Numbered from the stretch's first letter, positions 10,539 to 20,949 are shown. The stretch: 55,512 nucleotides of DNA from Zetaproteobacteria bacterium CG_4_9_14_3_um_filter_49_83 (GCA_002791545.1 PFXG01000057.1:1-55512); one strand, 5' to 3'. The notes: generated by a model from the letters alone, not told the origin. Numbers and translations: made by a program.

Positions 10539-10736
10539 TTAATCGTTCTGGCAATCCGCACGAAACAGGCAAGGGCTCACTGCACAATTTTCGATCGTCA
10601 GAAAACATGGAGCATGACCTTCAGCAATCTGAATGCTGTGAATCAGCTCATCCTTTTTCAATTTACTAATACCTTTCAGATCAAGACCTTTGGCCAGATC
10701 CAGCAAATCTTTCTTGGTTAATTTTTTGGTAGACAT
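10539..10736 (-). CDS. Small SAP/Rho-N-like protein with a C-terminal cysteine motif
   Basis: Sixty-five-residue basic protein. Residues 4-35 (LTKKDLLDLAKGLDL, ISKLKKDELI) look like a SAP or Rho N-terminal helix-extension-helix, a nucleic-acid-binding fold. The tail holds four cysteines (PCF, NCAVSPC, DC), which could bind a metal. A GGAAGG ribosome-binding site sits 6 nt before the ATG, and a terminator follows the stop, so it is a single-gene unit. The function is unknown. A role as a small DNA/RNA-binding protein is inferred from the SAP-like part only. Confidence 0.7.
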   Translation of the reverse strand: MSTKKLTKKDLLDLAKGLDLKGISKLKKDELIHSIQIAEGHAPCFLTIENCAVSPCLFRADCQND

Positions 10737-10855
10737 AATGTACCTTCCATTCTTATTTCGTCGCAGAATACTATCGCCCCTGAAGAATACAAGGGCGACT
10801 AAATGTCAAGGCTTCTTTCCTTTGAAAATTCATACCGGAGAGAGAAATATTGAAC

Positions 10856-10930
10856 TGGTACTCCCAAGGGGAATCGAACCCCTGTTTCCGCCGTGAGAGG
10901 GCAGCGTCCTGACCGCTAGACGATGGGAGC
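10856..10930 (-). tRNA. tRNA-Glu (anticodon CTC)
   Basis: A complete cloverleaf can be folded on the minus strand. The acceptor arm is GCTCCCA/TGGGAGT with a G-U first pair, the D arm GTCT/GGAC and the anticodon stem CTGCC/GGCGG. The loop CTCTCAC gives anticodon CTC, and the T arm is GGGGT-TCGATTC-CCCTT. The CCA end is encoded. The gene lies 64 nt downstream of dut on the same strand. Confidence 0.95.
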
Positions 10931-10994
10931 AGCATGAACTTGTGCGCACTCTTGCCAGATTCACCTTGCTGTCAATGCATCAAATATGCAACGA

Positions 10995-11456
10995 TCAGGC
11001 GACGCCGGAACTGCCAAAGCCGCCTTCGCCACGATCCGTACGCTCCAATTCATCAGTCATACGAAAAGCCGCCTGCACAAACGGTGCAACTATCATTTGT
11101 GCAATACGATCACCGCGCCTTACGACAAACGGTTCAGCGCCATGATTGATCAGAATCACCCCCACTTCTCCGCGATAATCCGCATCGATGGTTCCCGGAC
11201 TATTGAGGACGGTTACACCCTGTTTTAAAGCCAGCCCCGAACGCGGACGCACCTGCGCCTCGAAACCATCCGGCAAAGCCATAGCAAAGCCTGTTGGAAT
11301 TAATGCCCGCCCCCCCTGATTGATGATAACATCTCCTTCCACGGCGGCCCGCAAATCTGCACCTGCTGCATGCGTGGTCGCATAAAACGGCATTTCCAGC
11401 CCTTCACCGTGTGGCAATTGTTGCACTTTCACCACAACATCATCTTTCATCTTCAT
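10995..11456 (-). CDS. dut: dUTP diphosphatase
   Basis: Trimeric dUTPase that hydrolyses dUTP to dUMP and pyrophosphate, keeping uracil out of DNA and supplying dTMP synthesis. At 153 residues it has the usual size. The five family motifs are present: [32 protein letters not shown] and the C-terminal P-loop-like [10 protein letters not shown]. Its ATG overlaps the coaBC stop (ATGA at 11453-11456). A second in-frame ATG two codons later is an alternative start. It is last in the bcp-coaBC-dut operon. Confidence 0.95.
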   Translation of the reverse strand: MKMKDDVVVKVQQLPHGEGLEMPFYATTHAAGADLRAAVEGDVIINQGGRALIPTGFAMALPDGFEAQVRPRSGLALKQGVTVLNSPGTIDADYRGEVGVILINHGAEPFVVRRGDRIAQMIVAPFVQAAFRMTDELERTDRGEGGFGSSGVA

Positions 11457-12634
11457 TTACCCTCCACAATCTTCATGACAATTTCTCTGGCAAAAGCCTG
11501 CTTACTCATACATTCGATAAAACTTTCTGTTTTATCCGTTAGCCAATATCCCGCCATCTCATCCTTACCCATATTCAGGGTCTGATTTGCAACAATCGCA
11601 TCGACATGCTTACGGGCCAGTTTTTCTTTGGCATGCGCTATGAGATCCGATGTTTCAGCGGCAAATGCGATCACCTTACGCGGACGATCCGGCATAGCCG
11701 CTACAGCGGCAATGATATCCGGGTTGGCAAGCAAACGAACATCCACATGCGTCATATTACCGCGTTTCATCTTTTCATTGCTGCTCTGGGCAAAACGAAA
11801 ATCACTGACCGCTGCCGCACCAATAAACACATCAGTATGAACAGCCCTTTGCAAACAAGCGCTCAGCATCTCATCAGCGGAGACGATATTAATCCGCTCC
11901 AGCCAATCCGGCGTCAGCTCCACCCCCGGCCCGGCGACCAGCGTGACGCTTGCTCCCATCATCGCAGCATGTATAGCCATCGCCACGCCCAGCTTACCCG
12001 AGGCGCGGTTGGTCAGTATGCGGACAGCATCCCACGCTTCGACCGTTGGCCCGGCATTAATGACCCATGTTTGTCCCTTGAGTTCATCACTGGCAAGCAG
12101 TGGCACTAATGCATCGATAATATCCTGAAGCTCCGCCAGCCTTCCCTGCCCCTGCTCACCACAAGCCAGAGTTCCGCTGGCCGGTTCAATGATATGCATA
12201 CCACGGGAGCAGAGCGATTTGACATTGCGTTTTGTTGCCTCGGATGCCCACATAGATGCATTCATTGCCGGAGCCAGCAATACCGGAGCCTCACAGACCT
12301 GCATCAGCGTTGTCAGTAAATCATCGGCTACACCATGGGCAAACTTGGCGATGCTATTGGCTGTTGCCGGAGCAACAAGCACCACATCGGCCCAGCGAGC
12401 CAGCTGAATGTGACCCATATTTCGTTCACGGGTCAGATCAAACAACTGGCGGTGAACCTCTTCGCCGGTCAAAGCCTCGAATGTCAGCGGCGAAATAAAT
12501 TCACAGGCTGCTTCAGTCATCACACAGCGCACCTCAGCACCCTGCTTCATCAGCATCCGTGCCAGTTCAGCCACACGGTATGCAGCAATCCCGCCACATA
12601 CACCGAGAACAATACGTTTGCCGTTCAGATACAT
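11453..12634 (-). CDS. coaBC: Bifunctional phosphopantothenoylcysteine decarboxylase / synthetase
   Basis: Coenzyme A biosynthesis enzyme of 393 residues with two domains. The N-terminal CoaC flavodoxin-like decarboxylase has the FMN-binding start [10 protein letters not shown], the active-site His in [11 protein letters not shown], the PAMNxxMW motif and the lid cysteine in [10 protein letters not shown]. The C-terminal CoaB synthetase has [19 protein letters not shown] and the dimer motif VANQTL. It converts phosphopantothenate and cysteine to phosphopantetheine. It is separated from bcp by one base and overlaps dut by 4 nt; the coaBC-dut pairing is common in proteobacteria. Confidence 0.95.
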   Translation of the reverse strand: MYLNGKRIVLGVCGGIAAYRVAELARMLMKQGAEVRCVMTEAACEFISPLTFEALTGEEVHRQLFDLTRERNMGHIQLARWADVVLVAPATANSIAKFAHGVADDLLTTLMQVCEAPVLLAPAMNASMWASEATKRNVKSLCSRGMHIIEPASGTLACGEQGQGRLAELQDIIDALVPLLASDELKGQTWVINAGPTVEAWDAVRILTNRASGKLGVAMAIHAAMMGASVTLVAGPGVELTPDWLERINIVSADEMLSACLQRAVHTDVFIGAAAVSDFRFAQSSNEKMKRGNMTHVDVRLLANPDIIAAVAAMPDRPRKVIAFAAETSDLIAHAKEKLARKHVDAIVANQTLNMGKDEMAGYWLTDKTESFIECMSKQAFAREIVMKIVEGK

Positions 12635-12635
12635 A

Positions 12636-13115
12636 CTATGCCTGTAAAGCTTTCAGCGTCTTTAGCACGTCTTCAACATGCTCTTTCACTTTCACCTTGC
12701 GCCAAAGGTGTGCAATCTGCCCCTGTGGATTGATGATAAAAGTAGAACGCTCAACACCAAGCGACTCCCGCCCGTACATGCTTTTCATCTGAATCACATC
12801 AAATGCTTTGCATAAGAGCTCATCAGAATCAGAAATCAGCGTGAAGTTTAACTGCTGCTTGGTTGTGAAGTTGGCATGAGATTTTAGCGAATCCCGACTG
12901 ACGCCGATAATCTCTGCATCTGCGCTTGAGAAATCATCTTTCGCATCCCTGAAAGCGCATGATTCAGTAGTGCAACCGGGAGTACTATCCTTCGGGTAAA
13001 AATACAAAATCACCCAGCGACCGCGAAAATCCGACAACTTTACTCGTCCTTCCGGGTAGGTTTCACATTCAATATCGGGGGCCGCATCGCCCTGATTCAG
13101 TTGGTAATCGCTCAT
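12636..13115 (-). CDS. bcp: Thioredoxin-dependent thiol peroxidase (Bcp/PrxQ)
   Basis: Atypical 2-Cys peroxiredoxin of 159 residues that reduces peroxides with thioredoxin. The active site [12 protein letters not shown] holds the peroxidatic Cys and, five residues on, the resolving Cys, the pattern of the alpha-helical 2-Cys BCP subgroup. The conserved Pro/Thr before the Cys and the Arg later in the fold are present. A clear AGGAGT ribosome-binding site lies 5 nt before the ATG. It is first gene of bcp-coaBC-dut and divergent from ispH, with which it shares about 55 bp of promoter region. Confidence 0.93.
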   Translation of the reverse strand: MSDYQLNQGDAAPDIECETYPEGRVKLSDFRGRWVILYFYPKDSTPGCTTESCAFRDAKDDFSSADAEIIGVSRDSLKSHANFTTKQQLNFTLISDSDELLCKAFDVIQMKSMYGRESLGVERSTFIINPQGQIAHLWRKVKVKEHVEDVLKTLKALQA

Positions 13116-13169
13116 TGTTCACTCCTTATGTATGCTTTGGCGCACCACCTTACCGCAAGGAGCCAGTCA

Positions 13170-14120
13170 ATGCAGCAGCCTGTCACATTTCAGGAAAAAT
13201 CCGTTTATCTTGCTGAACCAAGAGGTTTCTGCGCTGGCGTTGATCGAGCCATTGAAATTGTCGAACGCTCTTTAAAAGTGTTTGGTGCGCCGGTGTATGT
13301 TCGCCATGAAATTGTGCACAATAAATTTGTTGTTGAGAAGCTGAAAGTTTCCGGCGCAATTTTCATTGAAGAAGTGGATGATGCTCCGGATGGCTCACTG
13401 CTGATCTTTTCAGCCCATGGTGTGAGTAAAGCCGTCAAAGAAGCTGCTCAGGCACGTCATCTGAAAGTTATTGATGCCACCTGCCCGCTGGTAACCAAAG
13501 TGCACCTCGAACTATTACGGCATTACGAAAAGGGCTATCAGGTCATTCTGATCGGCCATGCCGGCCATCCGGAAGTTGAAGGAACGATGGGGCAGGCACC
13601 TGAAGGCGCTGTGCTGTTGATTTCAGCACCGCAAGATGTTGCCAGCCTGAAAGTCAGCGACCCGGACAAGCTGGCATTTGTCACCCAAACGACGCTCAGC
13701 GTTGATGACACCCGCGATGTTATTGCTGCACTGCAGCAGCACTTTCCGAATATCATTGGTCCCAAGCGCGAAGACATTTGCTATGCCACCAGCAACCGGC
13801 AAAGTGCCGTTAAAGCACTGGCTCAGAACAGCGATATTATTCTGGTCATCGGCTCGAAAAACTCCTCCAACAGTAACCGCCTGAAAGAAGTCGCCGAACG
13901 CCAGGGATGTGAAGCTCACCTCATTGACTCTGCTGCTGACATTGATATCAACTGGTTATCCAACCATTCCCGTATCGGCATTACAGCCGGTGCTTCCGCA
14001 CCGGAAGTTCTTGTGAATGAGGTGATTAGCTACCTGAATCAATGCGGCTTCAAACAACTCGAAACACTGCGTATTGTTGAAGAGAATGTCTCATTTTCTA
14101 TTCCGCCAGAATTGAAATAA
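13170..14120 (+). CDS. ispH: 4-hydroxy-3-methylbut-2-enyl diphosphate reductase
   Basis: Last enzyme of the MEP isoprenoid pathway: an iron-sulfur enzyme that reduces HMBPP to IPP and DMAPP. It has 316 residues, the normal length. The three cluster cysteines are in [14 protein letters not shown] and ICYATSNRQ. The substrate-binding motifs HNKFVV, SAHGVS and GHAGHPEV are present, as is SxN in SKNSSNS. I chose the ATG at 13170 because AAGGAG stands 8 nt upstream and the family start follows. The longer frame, which would begin inside bcp, is not needed. The gene ends 5 nt before the convergent cyclase stop. Confidence 0.95.
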   Translation: MQQPVTFQEKSVYLAEPRGFCAGVDRAIEIVERSLKVFGAPVYVRHEIVHNKFVVEKLKVSGAIFIEEVDDAPDGSLLIFSAHGVSKAVKEAAQARHLKVIDATCPLVTKVHLELLRHYEKGYQVILIGHAGHPEVEGTMGQAPEGAVLLISAPQDVASLKVSDPDKLAFVTQTTLSVDDTRDVIAALQQHFPNIIGPKREDICYATSNRQSAVKALAQNSDIILVIGSKNSSNSNRLKEVAERQGCEAHLIDSAADIDINWLSNHSRIGITAGASAPEVLVNEVISYLNQCGFKQLETLRIVEENVSFSIPPELK

Positions 14121-14125
14121 GCCTG

Positions 14126-16378
14126 CTATTTGCTATCGAGATTATGGATACCGCTCCAGTCTTCCGGTGGCGGATTTTTAATAAATCCGCGAATTCGTTC
14201 CAGCATCACTAAATATAGCCCGTCATCAGGCACTCGTTTAACCAGCCCGAGCATCAGTTTCTCAGCCTCATTAAACATTCGATTCTGCATATAACCCCAT
14301 GCACGCTCGTAAGCCCGACTGAGCTTAATGCGTTCCTCATCCACTGTGCCACGAGCGCCCAATGGCTCATACAAATCAACAGGTTGCGAACGCCCTACTA
14401 CACGTACACGATCGACAAATCTGGCAGAGACTTCATCGCGCACCAGCACATAAGTATCCCGACTGATCAGGATCAGTACTTTGTATTGCTTACACACGCC
14501 TTCAAGACGTGCTGCAAGGTTCACATGGTCTCCCATCATGGTGTAATTCATACTGTTATGGGTTCCCATATTACCCACCAGCATCGGGCCAGAGTTCATG
14601 CCGATACGGATATTCACTTCCGGATAGCCCATTTCACTCCATTTGACGCGTAACTCTCGCAGAGCTTGCTGCTGCTCAACAGCCGCCATCACACACTGCA
14701 CGGCGTGATCGGTCATATCCAGTGGAGCACCAAAAAATGCAATCACCGCATCGCCCTCATATTTATCGATCGTACCACCGCGAGCTAAAATGATATCACT
14801 CATGGCTGACAAGTAGAGATTCAGGAATCCAACCAGTTCTGTCGGCGAAAGTTTTTCGGAAAAGGTGGAGAATGAAGCAATATCTGAAAAGAAAGCCGTC
14901 ATATGCCGCTCTTCACCACCCAACTTCAAACGCTCCGGATTTCTCGAAAGTGTTTCAACCACTTCAGGAGACAAATAATGGGCAAATGCATCATGAATAA
15001 ATGCGCGTTTTCTTGATTCCACAAAGTAGTCCAGCAAGGTGATCGGCACGGTCGCCATCAGCACGGCAATCACCATATATGTAACCTTGATCCATACCCC
15101 GAACGCAATAAACATCCAGAAGGCAAAGCCAACCAGAGAAATAGGAATGATGAACATCACAATGGTTTGCACGGTAGGGCCACGGCCGATCACCAAGCGA
15201 CCACACAGCAGACCGAGCAATAAAACCACAACCAGTTCGATACCATCGAGATAGCCGGGGCGTGAAATTTCTTCGTCGTTAAGAATGTTTGAAATTGCTG
15301 CGGCATGACCTTCAACACCGGGAAAAATCGGGTCGAACGGTGTAGGCCGATAATCGTAAACGCCCGTTGCCGTCACGCCGAGAATAACAATCGCACCTTT
15401 CAGCAGCGATCCGTCCACCCGATCCATCAACACATCAGCGGCTGGAATATGCGGAAAAGTATTACCGGGTCCGTAATGATTCAGCAACATACTTCCTGAC
15501 TCATCGGTACGGATCGACTTCTTACCCATAACGATCTCATCCACACCACTGCGATTAACCTTGACGGACATCATCGGCCATTCGAGAAATATTCTCAGCG
15601 CCTGCATATCCATACTCGGATAAATATACGCATCACGTTCAGCCACCAGAGGGATACGACGAATCATACCGTCACCATCAGGGAAGAAGTTGAAAAAACC
15701 GACCATATCAGCCTGTTTACTGAAACGGGGAAGATTACCTTCAATCGCAGCCATCCGGGGCACTTTAAGTTCGGCATGCTTCGAAAGTTCAGCAGTCATC
15801 GCGGACATCTGCATGAAATCCAGTTGCTCATTCAGATGCTGGACGGCCAGAGACGGCGGACTGGAGCCTTCAGGGTAGAAAAAATAGCCCGGTACAATAC
15901 GGTCATGATACGTCTTGAATATTTTTTCCAGGCCCGCATCCACATCGCCGATATCCGCGTGCTGACCCAGCCATTTTGTGACCGTTTTATCTTTATTGCC
16001 GGAATTTTCCAGCAGACGCAGACTTTCTTCCAGTGGATTTAATTGCGCCTCGGAAAACACCATATCGAAACCGATGGCAGCCGCACCATATTCATTGAAA
16101 ATCTTATCAACGATCGTACTGATTTTATCTCTCGACCAGGGCCAGCGACCTACTTCGGTCAGGGAATTATTATCGACAGCGACAATGACCACATGCTTAT
16201 TCGGAGTAATCGGACCACGTACAACAAATCGCTCATCAAGCGATTTCAACTCAATCAGTTCGGCAAAATAGGGCTGGGTAAAAGCAATCACCAGAGCAAG
16301 AACGGACATACACACAACCAGTGGAAAGCGAAACCACTGCTGATGTTTTTCAATAAATTTAGCAATCGTCTGAATCAA
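14126..16378 (-). CDS. CHASE2-domain class III adenylate/guanylate cyclase
   Basis: Membrane cyclase of 750 residues. One N-terminal helix (about 18-36) is followed by an extracytoplasmic CHASE2 domain to about 335, then three close helices (about 345-430) and a cytoplasmic class III cyclase domain (about 470-650). The cyclase shows a metal-binding Asp in FSDIASF, the purine-contacting Lys in TIDKYEGDAV with the second Asp, and the GDHVNLAARLE helix; Arg and Asn follow in that helix. It should make cAMP or cGMP; specificity cannot be fixed by eye. The start is a TTG at 16378, preceded at 8 nt by GGAGGG. No ATG with a good site is nearby. Confidence 0.85.
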   Translation of the reverse strand: MIQTIAKFIEKHQQWFRFPLVVCMSVLALVIAFTQPYFAELIELKSLDERFVVRGPITPNKHVVIVAVDNNSLTEVGRWPWSRDKISTIVDKIFNEYGAAAIGFDMVFSEAQLNPLEESLRLLENSGNKDKTVTKWLGQHADIGDVDAGLEKIFKTYHDRIVPGYFFYPEGSSPPSLAVQHLNEQLDFMQMSAMTAELSKHAELKVPRMAAIEGNLPRFSKQADMVGFFNFFPDGDGMIRRIPLVAERDAYIYPSMDMQALRIFLEWPMMSVKVNRSGVDEIVMGKKSIRTDESGSMLLNHYGPGNTFPHIPAADVLMDRVDGSLLKGAIVILGVTATGVYDYRPTPFDPIFPGVEGHAAAISNILNDEEISRPGYLDGIELVVVLLLGLLCGRLVIGRGPTVQTIVMFIIPISLVGFAFWMFIAFGVWIKVTYMVIAVLMATVPITLLDYFVESRKRAFIHDAFAHYLSPEVVETLSRNPERLKLGGEERHMTAFFSDIASFSTFSEKLSPTELVGFLNLYLSAMSDIILARGGTIDKYEGDAVIAFFGAPLDMTDHAVQCVMAAVEQQQALRELRVKWSEMGYPEVNIRIGMNSGPMLVGNMGTHNSMNYTMMGDHVNLAARLEGVCKQYKVLILISRDTYVLVRDEVSARFVDRVRVVGRSQPVDLYEPLGARGTVDEERIKLSRAYERAWGYMQNRMFNEAEKLMLGLVKRVPDDGLYLVMLERIRGFIKNPPPEDWSGIHNLDSK

Positions 16379-16439
16379 ACAGTTGCCCTCCCCAATCGAT
16401 AGAACCTGTTGAAATCCCTAGCATTGAGCAATGTAGTCA

Positions 16440-16482
16440 TAAAAAAAAAAAAGTGAAGCCGAATTTTCATCCGGCTTCACTT
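16440..16482 (-). terminator. Rho-independent terminator of the dksA-like gene
   Basis: The perfect 11-bp stem AAGTGAAGCCG / CGGCTTCACTT (16451-16461 with 16472-16482) is followed on the minus strand by a run of at least 12 T. It lies 28 nt past the dksA-like stop. Confidence 0.9.
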
Positions 16483-16509
16483 CCGATCTTTCAGAGAACG
16501 CTGATAGAA

Positions 16510-16878
16510 TTAAATATGCGTACGCTCTTCCTGTTCCTGTTCCGTTTTACAATCGATACACAATGTCGTCACCGGTCTGGCCTGCAAACGTTTCAGACTG
16601 ATATCACCGCCGCATGACTCACAACGTCCAAACTCACCAGCTCTGACACGCTGAATGGCCTGATCAATCTTTCGAATCAAGCGACGCTCACGATCTTTGA
16701 TTCTCAAATCAAAGTTTCTATCGGTTTCGACAGAAGCCAAATCAGTCGGGTCCGGAAATGACATCGGCTCTTCTTCGTGCATCACATGCATATTATGCTG
16801 CTGGGCAGCCTCGAGCTCATTTCGCCAGTTATTTAACTGTTCTTCAAATTCGGCACATTGTTTCTTGGTCAGAGCCAT
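16510..16878 (-). CDS. dksA: DksA/TraR-family zinc-finger transcription factor
   Basis: RNA-polymerase secondary-channel binder of 122 residues. An N-terminal helical coiled coil carries charged pairs. The C-terminal four-cysteine zinc finger reads RCESCGGDI ... TLCIDC, followed by an acidic/Gln tail (KTEQEQEE). Such proteins modulate rRNA and biosynthetic promoters with ppGpp. I chose ATG at 16878 (MALTKK) because GGAGG sits 8 nt upstream; the upstream in-frame ATG overlaps that site and has no site of its own. It is slightly short for classic DksA, so it could be a paralogue. Confidence 0.8.
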   Translation of the reverse strand: MALTKKQCAEFEEQLNNWRNELEAAQQHNMHVMHEEEPMSFPDPTDLASVETDRNFDLRIKDRERRLIRKIDQAIQRVRAGEFGRCESCGGDISLKRLQARPVTTLCIDCKTEQEQEERTHI

Positions 16879-17024
16879 GTCCGGTACCTCCATGATTTAA
16901 TCTGGAACCACCCTGATAGGGTAACCTTTCCAGCACCTATTTTCCACCCTTTAAGCAACCAATATAGTATCAACGGCTGAAAAAGGCGGCGAATCATAGC
17001 TACGCCTTTATCAAAGTGCAATTT

Positions 17025-17669
17025 TCATGGACAGTGGCCAATTTCGCCGTGACTCTCACTTTGAATCGCAGCTTGAAAAATATCCTGCCAGCGTCCGGCT
17101 ATTTGCTGCATGGAATCACTTACTTCCACGTAGCTCTTCAGATTTACCGCCTTAAGCCCCGTGCCGCACGGATTAATCACGCGAAAATATTGCAGGTCTG
17201 CATCCACATTCAGCGCCATACCATGATATGCCACACCATTGGATACGCGCATACCTATCGCCGCTATTTTTCCTTCATCGGTCCACACGCCCGCCATGCC
17301 GCAGCGCCTGTATGCTGTGAGATTGAACTGCTGCAACAAATCGATCACAGACTGTTCAAATATCGCAATGTAATGACGCACACTTATCTTTCTCTGGCGC
17401 AACGAGATGAGCGGATACAACATCAACTGGCCGGGGCCATGAAAGGTGGTCTGACCGCCCCGATCCGTTGCCAGCCACGGCGCAGGCAATACAGCTGCAC
17501 TGCGATTATCGATACCACGCCAGCCGGTGGTATAAACCGGCTCATGCTCACATGCCCAGATGAGCTCACCGGCTTCAGCCGCCGCTATGGCTGTGGCACG
17601 CTGCTGCATGTTCTGCAAAAAAGGCGCATAGGACTGACGCCCCAGCCAGTGATATTGCGGCATGGTCAT
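17025..17669 (-). CDS. lipB: Octanoyl-ACP:protein N-octanoyltransferase
   Basis: Cytoplasmic lipoate-assembly enzyme of 214 residues that moves octanoyl from ACP to lipoyl domains of dehydrogenases and GcvH. The family signature RGGQTTFHGPGQ is complete. The catalytic Cys is in NPCGTGL and the catalytic Lys just after it in LKAVNLK. The ATG at 17669 has GGGGAAG 8 nt upstream. No lipA is visible in this window. The gene stands alone on the minus strand between the dksA-like gene and the SEC-C gene. Confidence 0.93.
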   Translation of the reverse strand: MTMPQYHWLGRQSYAPFLQNMQQRATAIAAAEAGELIWACEHEPVYTTGWRGIDNRSAAVLPAPWLATDRGGQTTFHGPGQLMLYPLISLRQRKISVRHYIAIFEQSVIDLLQQFNLTAYRRCGMAGVWTDEGKIAAIGMRVSNGVAYHGMALNVDADLQYFRVINPCGTGLKAVNLKSYVEVSDSMQQIAGRWQDIFQAAIQSESHGEIGHCP

Positions 17670-17735
17670 CAAACGACTTCCCCGCTGCGGGCATCAGTCA
17701 AAATAAGTATAACTGGCATGTCATATCTCCACGGT

Positions 17736-19589
17736 TTATTTCAGTGTTTTAGCGGTCTGTTTAAGCCAGCGCAGCGCATCAGGCGTATCCTGCCAAAGAT
17801 CACGTGCATCTTCATGATAGAGCCACGCCTCGTACTCGCCACCCATCCTGAAATATCCGTGGAACAAATCGTCCGGCTTCTTCATACGCTTGCGCAGCAC
17901 GGCGTCTGCAATACGCGGCGACTTGTTCATCGCCCTGATCAACCGTTTATCCGCCGCCTCGCGCTCCCCGAGCCGGAACAGCGCCAGCGCATAACCAAAA
18001 TTGACACTGACATCGAAATCCTCCGGATAATGACTGCATAGTTCAGCTGCCTCCCGATTCCGACCCGCGCGTAAATAGTCATTCACCACATCACTGCGCA
18101 TGCCCTGATTATCGCCAGGATTAAGGCGCAACAACCATTGCCGTATTTCCAGCGCTGTCTGTGGATCGTCAAGTTCATCCATGGTTTCAGCAAGGAACCC
18201 CAGCACACGCAGAGCCGGGCGATTTTCCATGACCACCCATTCAAATGGCAGTTTCGGCTCCTTGGGCAGCAGGAATTTAACTTGCAGCATAGCCAACTTA
18301 ATCAACGGCTCAAAAAGCATCAACGGATTGGGGATCTCCAGTTGGTAAACTGACTGAATCAGATCATCAATGACCACAATACTGCCCGCCAGTTCGGGAT
18401 GCTTTTCCAGCAACACCAGCCATTTATCGGGGTGTTTCCACATATTTTCATCGGACATAAGATGATTCCATTGCTTCAGCAATGTTGCCTTTGCTTTATT
18501 CCCTGGCTTGATCAAGCCAAGATCATCATCGTACTCGATTTTTTCAAACGGGCCGGGTGGCGCTTTCATTGCCCGTTGCAGCCAATCGATAAGTCGACCG
18601 GCTCCGGGATGTAATTGATCCAGCAACGGCGCCAAAGCTGCGGGGGTATCGGAAATCATCTGTCCGATCAGCTCAATTAACGCATCAAGCTCTCCGTCCA
18701 GATTCATTTTTTCCAGCCGCTTGAGCCAATAATTACCGCGCTGTTGCATCTGTTCAGTTTTACCCTGTTGCATCAGCAGCAACAGCTCCAGATGACTCAG
18801 TGAAGGATTATCCGGATCAAGCCGCTGGGCCTTCTGAAAGCAGGCCCAGGCTGCATCATCAAGCCCCTTATCGCCCAGCACAGTGCATTGACGTTGCAAT
18901 GCTGTCACCTGCAATATTTTATCCGGGTGCGCCATAAAACGCTGCAGCAACGCAGTTTTTTTCCGGGGTTTATCAAGCAGATCGCATATCTCAAACATCG
19001 CATCAAGTGCCATTTCATCGCGATGATCAAGATATTTATCTCCCTGCTTAAAGATCGGATCAAGCAGCATCAGCGCTCGACCGGCCCAATCTTCATCTTC
19101 CCTCAGCCACGATACGGCGACATGCGCCAGCAACGGGTGCGATAGATACTGCCATGCCTGCTTCAGATCTGATTGCTTCACAGTCTCAAGTATCAACGCT
19201 GTCATCACTTCCGGTGGAATATCAATCATGCCGTCAGGCCCCATACGCGCACAACACTGCTTGAATTTTTTACCGGAGCCGCACAGGCAAGGATCGTTGC
19301 GCCCGGGAACAGGCACTGGCAGTGGCCGGAATTGATTGGATGGCAGCGGTGTCGCATTCCAAATCTGAATGGCAAGCAAGCGCGCCGTACAACGCAAATC
19401 GTCATCATCTTCTATATGCAGGTGGTCAAAAAATTGAAAGAAACCATCAACAGCCAGCTGGGTAAAATATTCAACAAACCCCTTTGCATCCGGTTCCCTT
19501 CGACGGATATGGTTTGACGCATCAAACAGCATCGCCTGAAAATCCTCGACATACGATTCCTTCCAATCATCGTCCATATCATTTCTCAT
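17736..19589 (-). CDS. SEC-C motif protein with TPR-like repeats
   Basis: Soluble, mostly helical protein of 617 residues. A SEC-C zinc motif (GRNDPCLCGSGKKFKQCC) lies near residues 93-111. The rest reads as degenerate helical repeats of the TPR type (for example WACFQKAQRLDPDNP near 245). In SecA and other proteins SEC-C binds zinc and often acts as a protein- or nucleic-acid-contact tail. Here it sits between an acidic N-terminal region and the repeats, so a scaffold role is likely. GGAGGT precedes the ATG. It follows an unknown gene and an SNF2 helicase on the same strand, 166 bp away. Confidence 0.7.
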   Translation of the reverse strand: MRNDMDDDWKESYVEDFQAMLFDASNHIRRREPDAKGFVEYFTQLAVDGFFQFFDHLHIEDDDDLRCTARLLAIQIWNATPLPSNQFRPLPVPVPGRNDPCLCGSGKKFKQCCARMGPDGMIDIPPEVMTALILETVKQSDLKQAWQYLSHPLLAHVAVSWLREDEDWAGRALMLLDPIFKQGDKYLDHRDEMALDAMFEICDLLDKPRKKTALLQRFMAHPDKILQVTALQRQCTVLGDKGLDDAAWACFQKAQRLDPDNPSLSHLELLLLMQQGKTEQMQQRGNYWLKRLEKMNLDGELDALIELIGQMISDTPAALAPLLDQLHPGAGRLIDWLQRAMKAPPGPFEKIEYDDDLGLIKPGNKAKATLLKQWNHLMSDENMWKHPDKWLVLLEKHPELAGSIVVIDDLIQSVYQLEIPNPLMLFEPLIKLAMLQVKFLLPKEPKLPFEWVVMENRPALRVLGFLAETMDELDDPQTALEIRQWLLRLNPGDNQGMRSDVVNDYLRAGRNREAAELCSHYPEDFDVSVNFGYALALFRLGEREAADKRLIRAMNKSPRIADAVLRKRMKKPDDLFHGYFRMGGEYEAWLYHEDARDLWQDTPDALRWLKQTAKTLK

Positions 19590-19755
19590 CGTTCACCTCC
19601 ATCTGACGCATAAATTTTCTCTCACAATCTGTATCTGCCTGCAACTTATGTACGATCTACCCTGCTTATTGATTATTCGCGATAGAAAAATTAACTGAGG
19701 GAAAAGGGATATTGACCGATTTCCCTAGCGTCAGGTCCTATTCTTGGACAATCTC

Positions 19756-20949
19756 CTAACGCGAATGCATGGCCATATACGCATGAAACAGCCATGGGCT
19801 CAGCCTCTTGAGCTCATGGCGCAATTCGGCGTTGACCTCACAATCTTGCTCACTGATTAACAGTTGGCGGATAAGCTTAAAAGACAAGCGTCCCTCACTA
19901 TCGCCATCTGTATGTTCAAATTCAATCTCATCGCCACTCGCATAATACAGTGCAACGAGGGCGGGGAAATATTCGACGCCCGGAAACGTCTCCTGTTGGG
20001 AACACTGTTCCCACAGCCGGTGCAGACCACACAGCTTCAGCTCGGCCGCATCAAGGGCCGCTGGCGCACTTTCAGGACAGTGCCAGCAATAGAGCATCCA
20101 GGCATCGCGAACGCGTTCCTGTTTTCCCATGCATGTCAGGGTGACAATCCGCCGCTGATGCAGGCCGGGATATAGATACCAATCCGGAATCTGCGCCATG
20201 GAATCGAGGCACTCATGCCATGCATGTGCCCGCCGCCATGCTTCACTGGCATGCACATCCGGCTGTTCCGGATCGAATGGCATGGTGGTCATAGCACTGG
20301 CCAGCGCTCGCCACAATGGTGCCATGATATCCAGACTGCCTCTGGCAAATTCATCAGATGCAATCGGTGCAACCACCGCATTCAGATAATGGTAGCGGTC
20401 AAACAAATCATCATCCTGCTGATGCATGGCAGCGCGGATGGCATCCAGACGAGCCAGCGCAGGTTCATTGGGCATCTCATCAAAAGCCCGATCAAAAAGC
20501 GTATCCAGCATCGGACTTCGTTCCAGCAGCGCCTGACGCAACCTGTTTAACAGCACCGTATGTGGTGTATCCATAAACAGGTCGAGTTGCGGCCTATCCT
20601 CTTTAGGCGAGAGCCGAAACTGAAAACGACTGTTGATCGCATCATCGTGAAACAGTCGCAGTGTTTGCCCCGAACACCCTCCCCAGCCCTGCCATCCGAT
20701 CTGACTTCGAACCAGTCCCATGGCTGTTGCATGCGCCATAGCGGCATCAAGCATAGCCACAACTCGCGTGCTGTTCCCGGCAATGAGATCCTCAAGACAG
20801 CCGCTTTCACCCAGCCGCCATGCCTCATAATCGGCCTGACGCAGGCGATGAGTGGTCAACAGGAACAGCACAGCATCCCATGCACCGTGTTCGGCCAGCG
20901 TCTGCTCCACCTGCGCCGGAGCATTTCTCTTTATTTTATCGTGTATCAC
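19756..20949 (-). CDS. Unknown protein coupled to the SNF2 helicase
   Basis: A 397-residue soluble protein that I do not recognise. It has no membrane segment or signal peptide. It is rich in Trp, His and Cys and mostly helical, with paired aromatic/Leu patterns that might be helical repeats. Its GTG start follows the helicase TAA stop with no gap, so translation is almost certainly coupled and it may be a partner of the helicase. The next gene on the strand carries a SEC-C motif and TPR-like repeats; the three could act together. Confidence 0.7.
   Translation of the reverse strand: MIHDKIKRNAPAQVEQTLAEHGAWDAVLFLLTTHRLRQADYEAWRLGESGCLEDLIAGNSTRVVAMLDAAMAHATAMGLVRSQIGWQGWGGCSGQTLRLFHDDAINSRFQFRLSPKEDRPQLDLFMDTPHTVLLNRLRQALLERSPMLDTLFDRAFDEMPNEPALARLDAIRAAMHQQDDDLFDRYHYLNAVVAPIASDEFARGSLDIMAPLWRALASAMTTMPFDPEQPDVHASEAWRRAHAWHECLDSMAQIPDWYLYPGLHQRRIVTLTCMGKQERVRDAWMLYCWHCPESAPAALDAAELKLCGLHRLWEQCSQQETFPGVEYFPALVALYYASGDEIEFEHTDGDSEGRLSFKLIRQLLISEQDCEVNAELRHELKRLSPWLFHAYMAMHSR

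Noticed and set aside
17016-18041. 341-codon open frame on the plus strand
   Set aside because: It lies wholly opposite lipB and the SEC-C gene, both of which have clear motifs and ribosome-binding sites. It has no recognisable domain.
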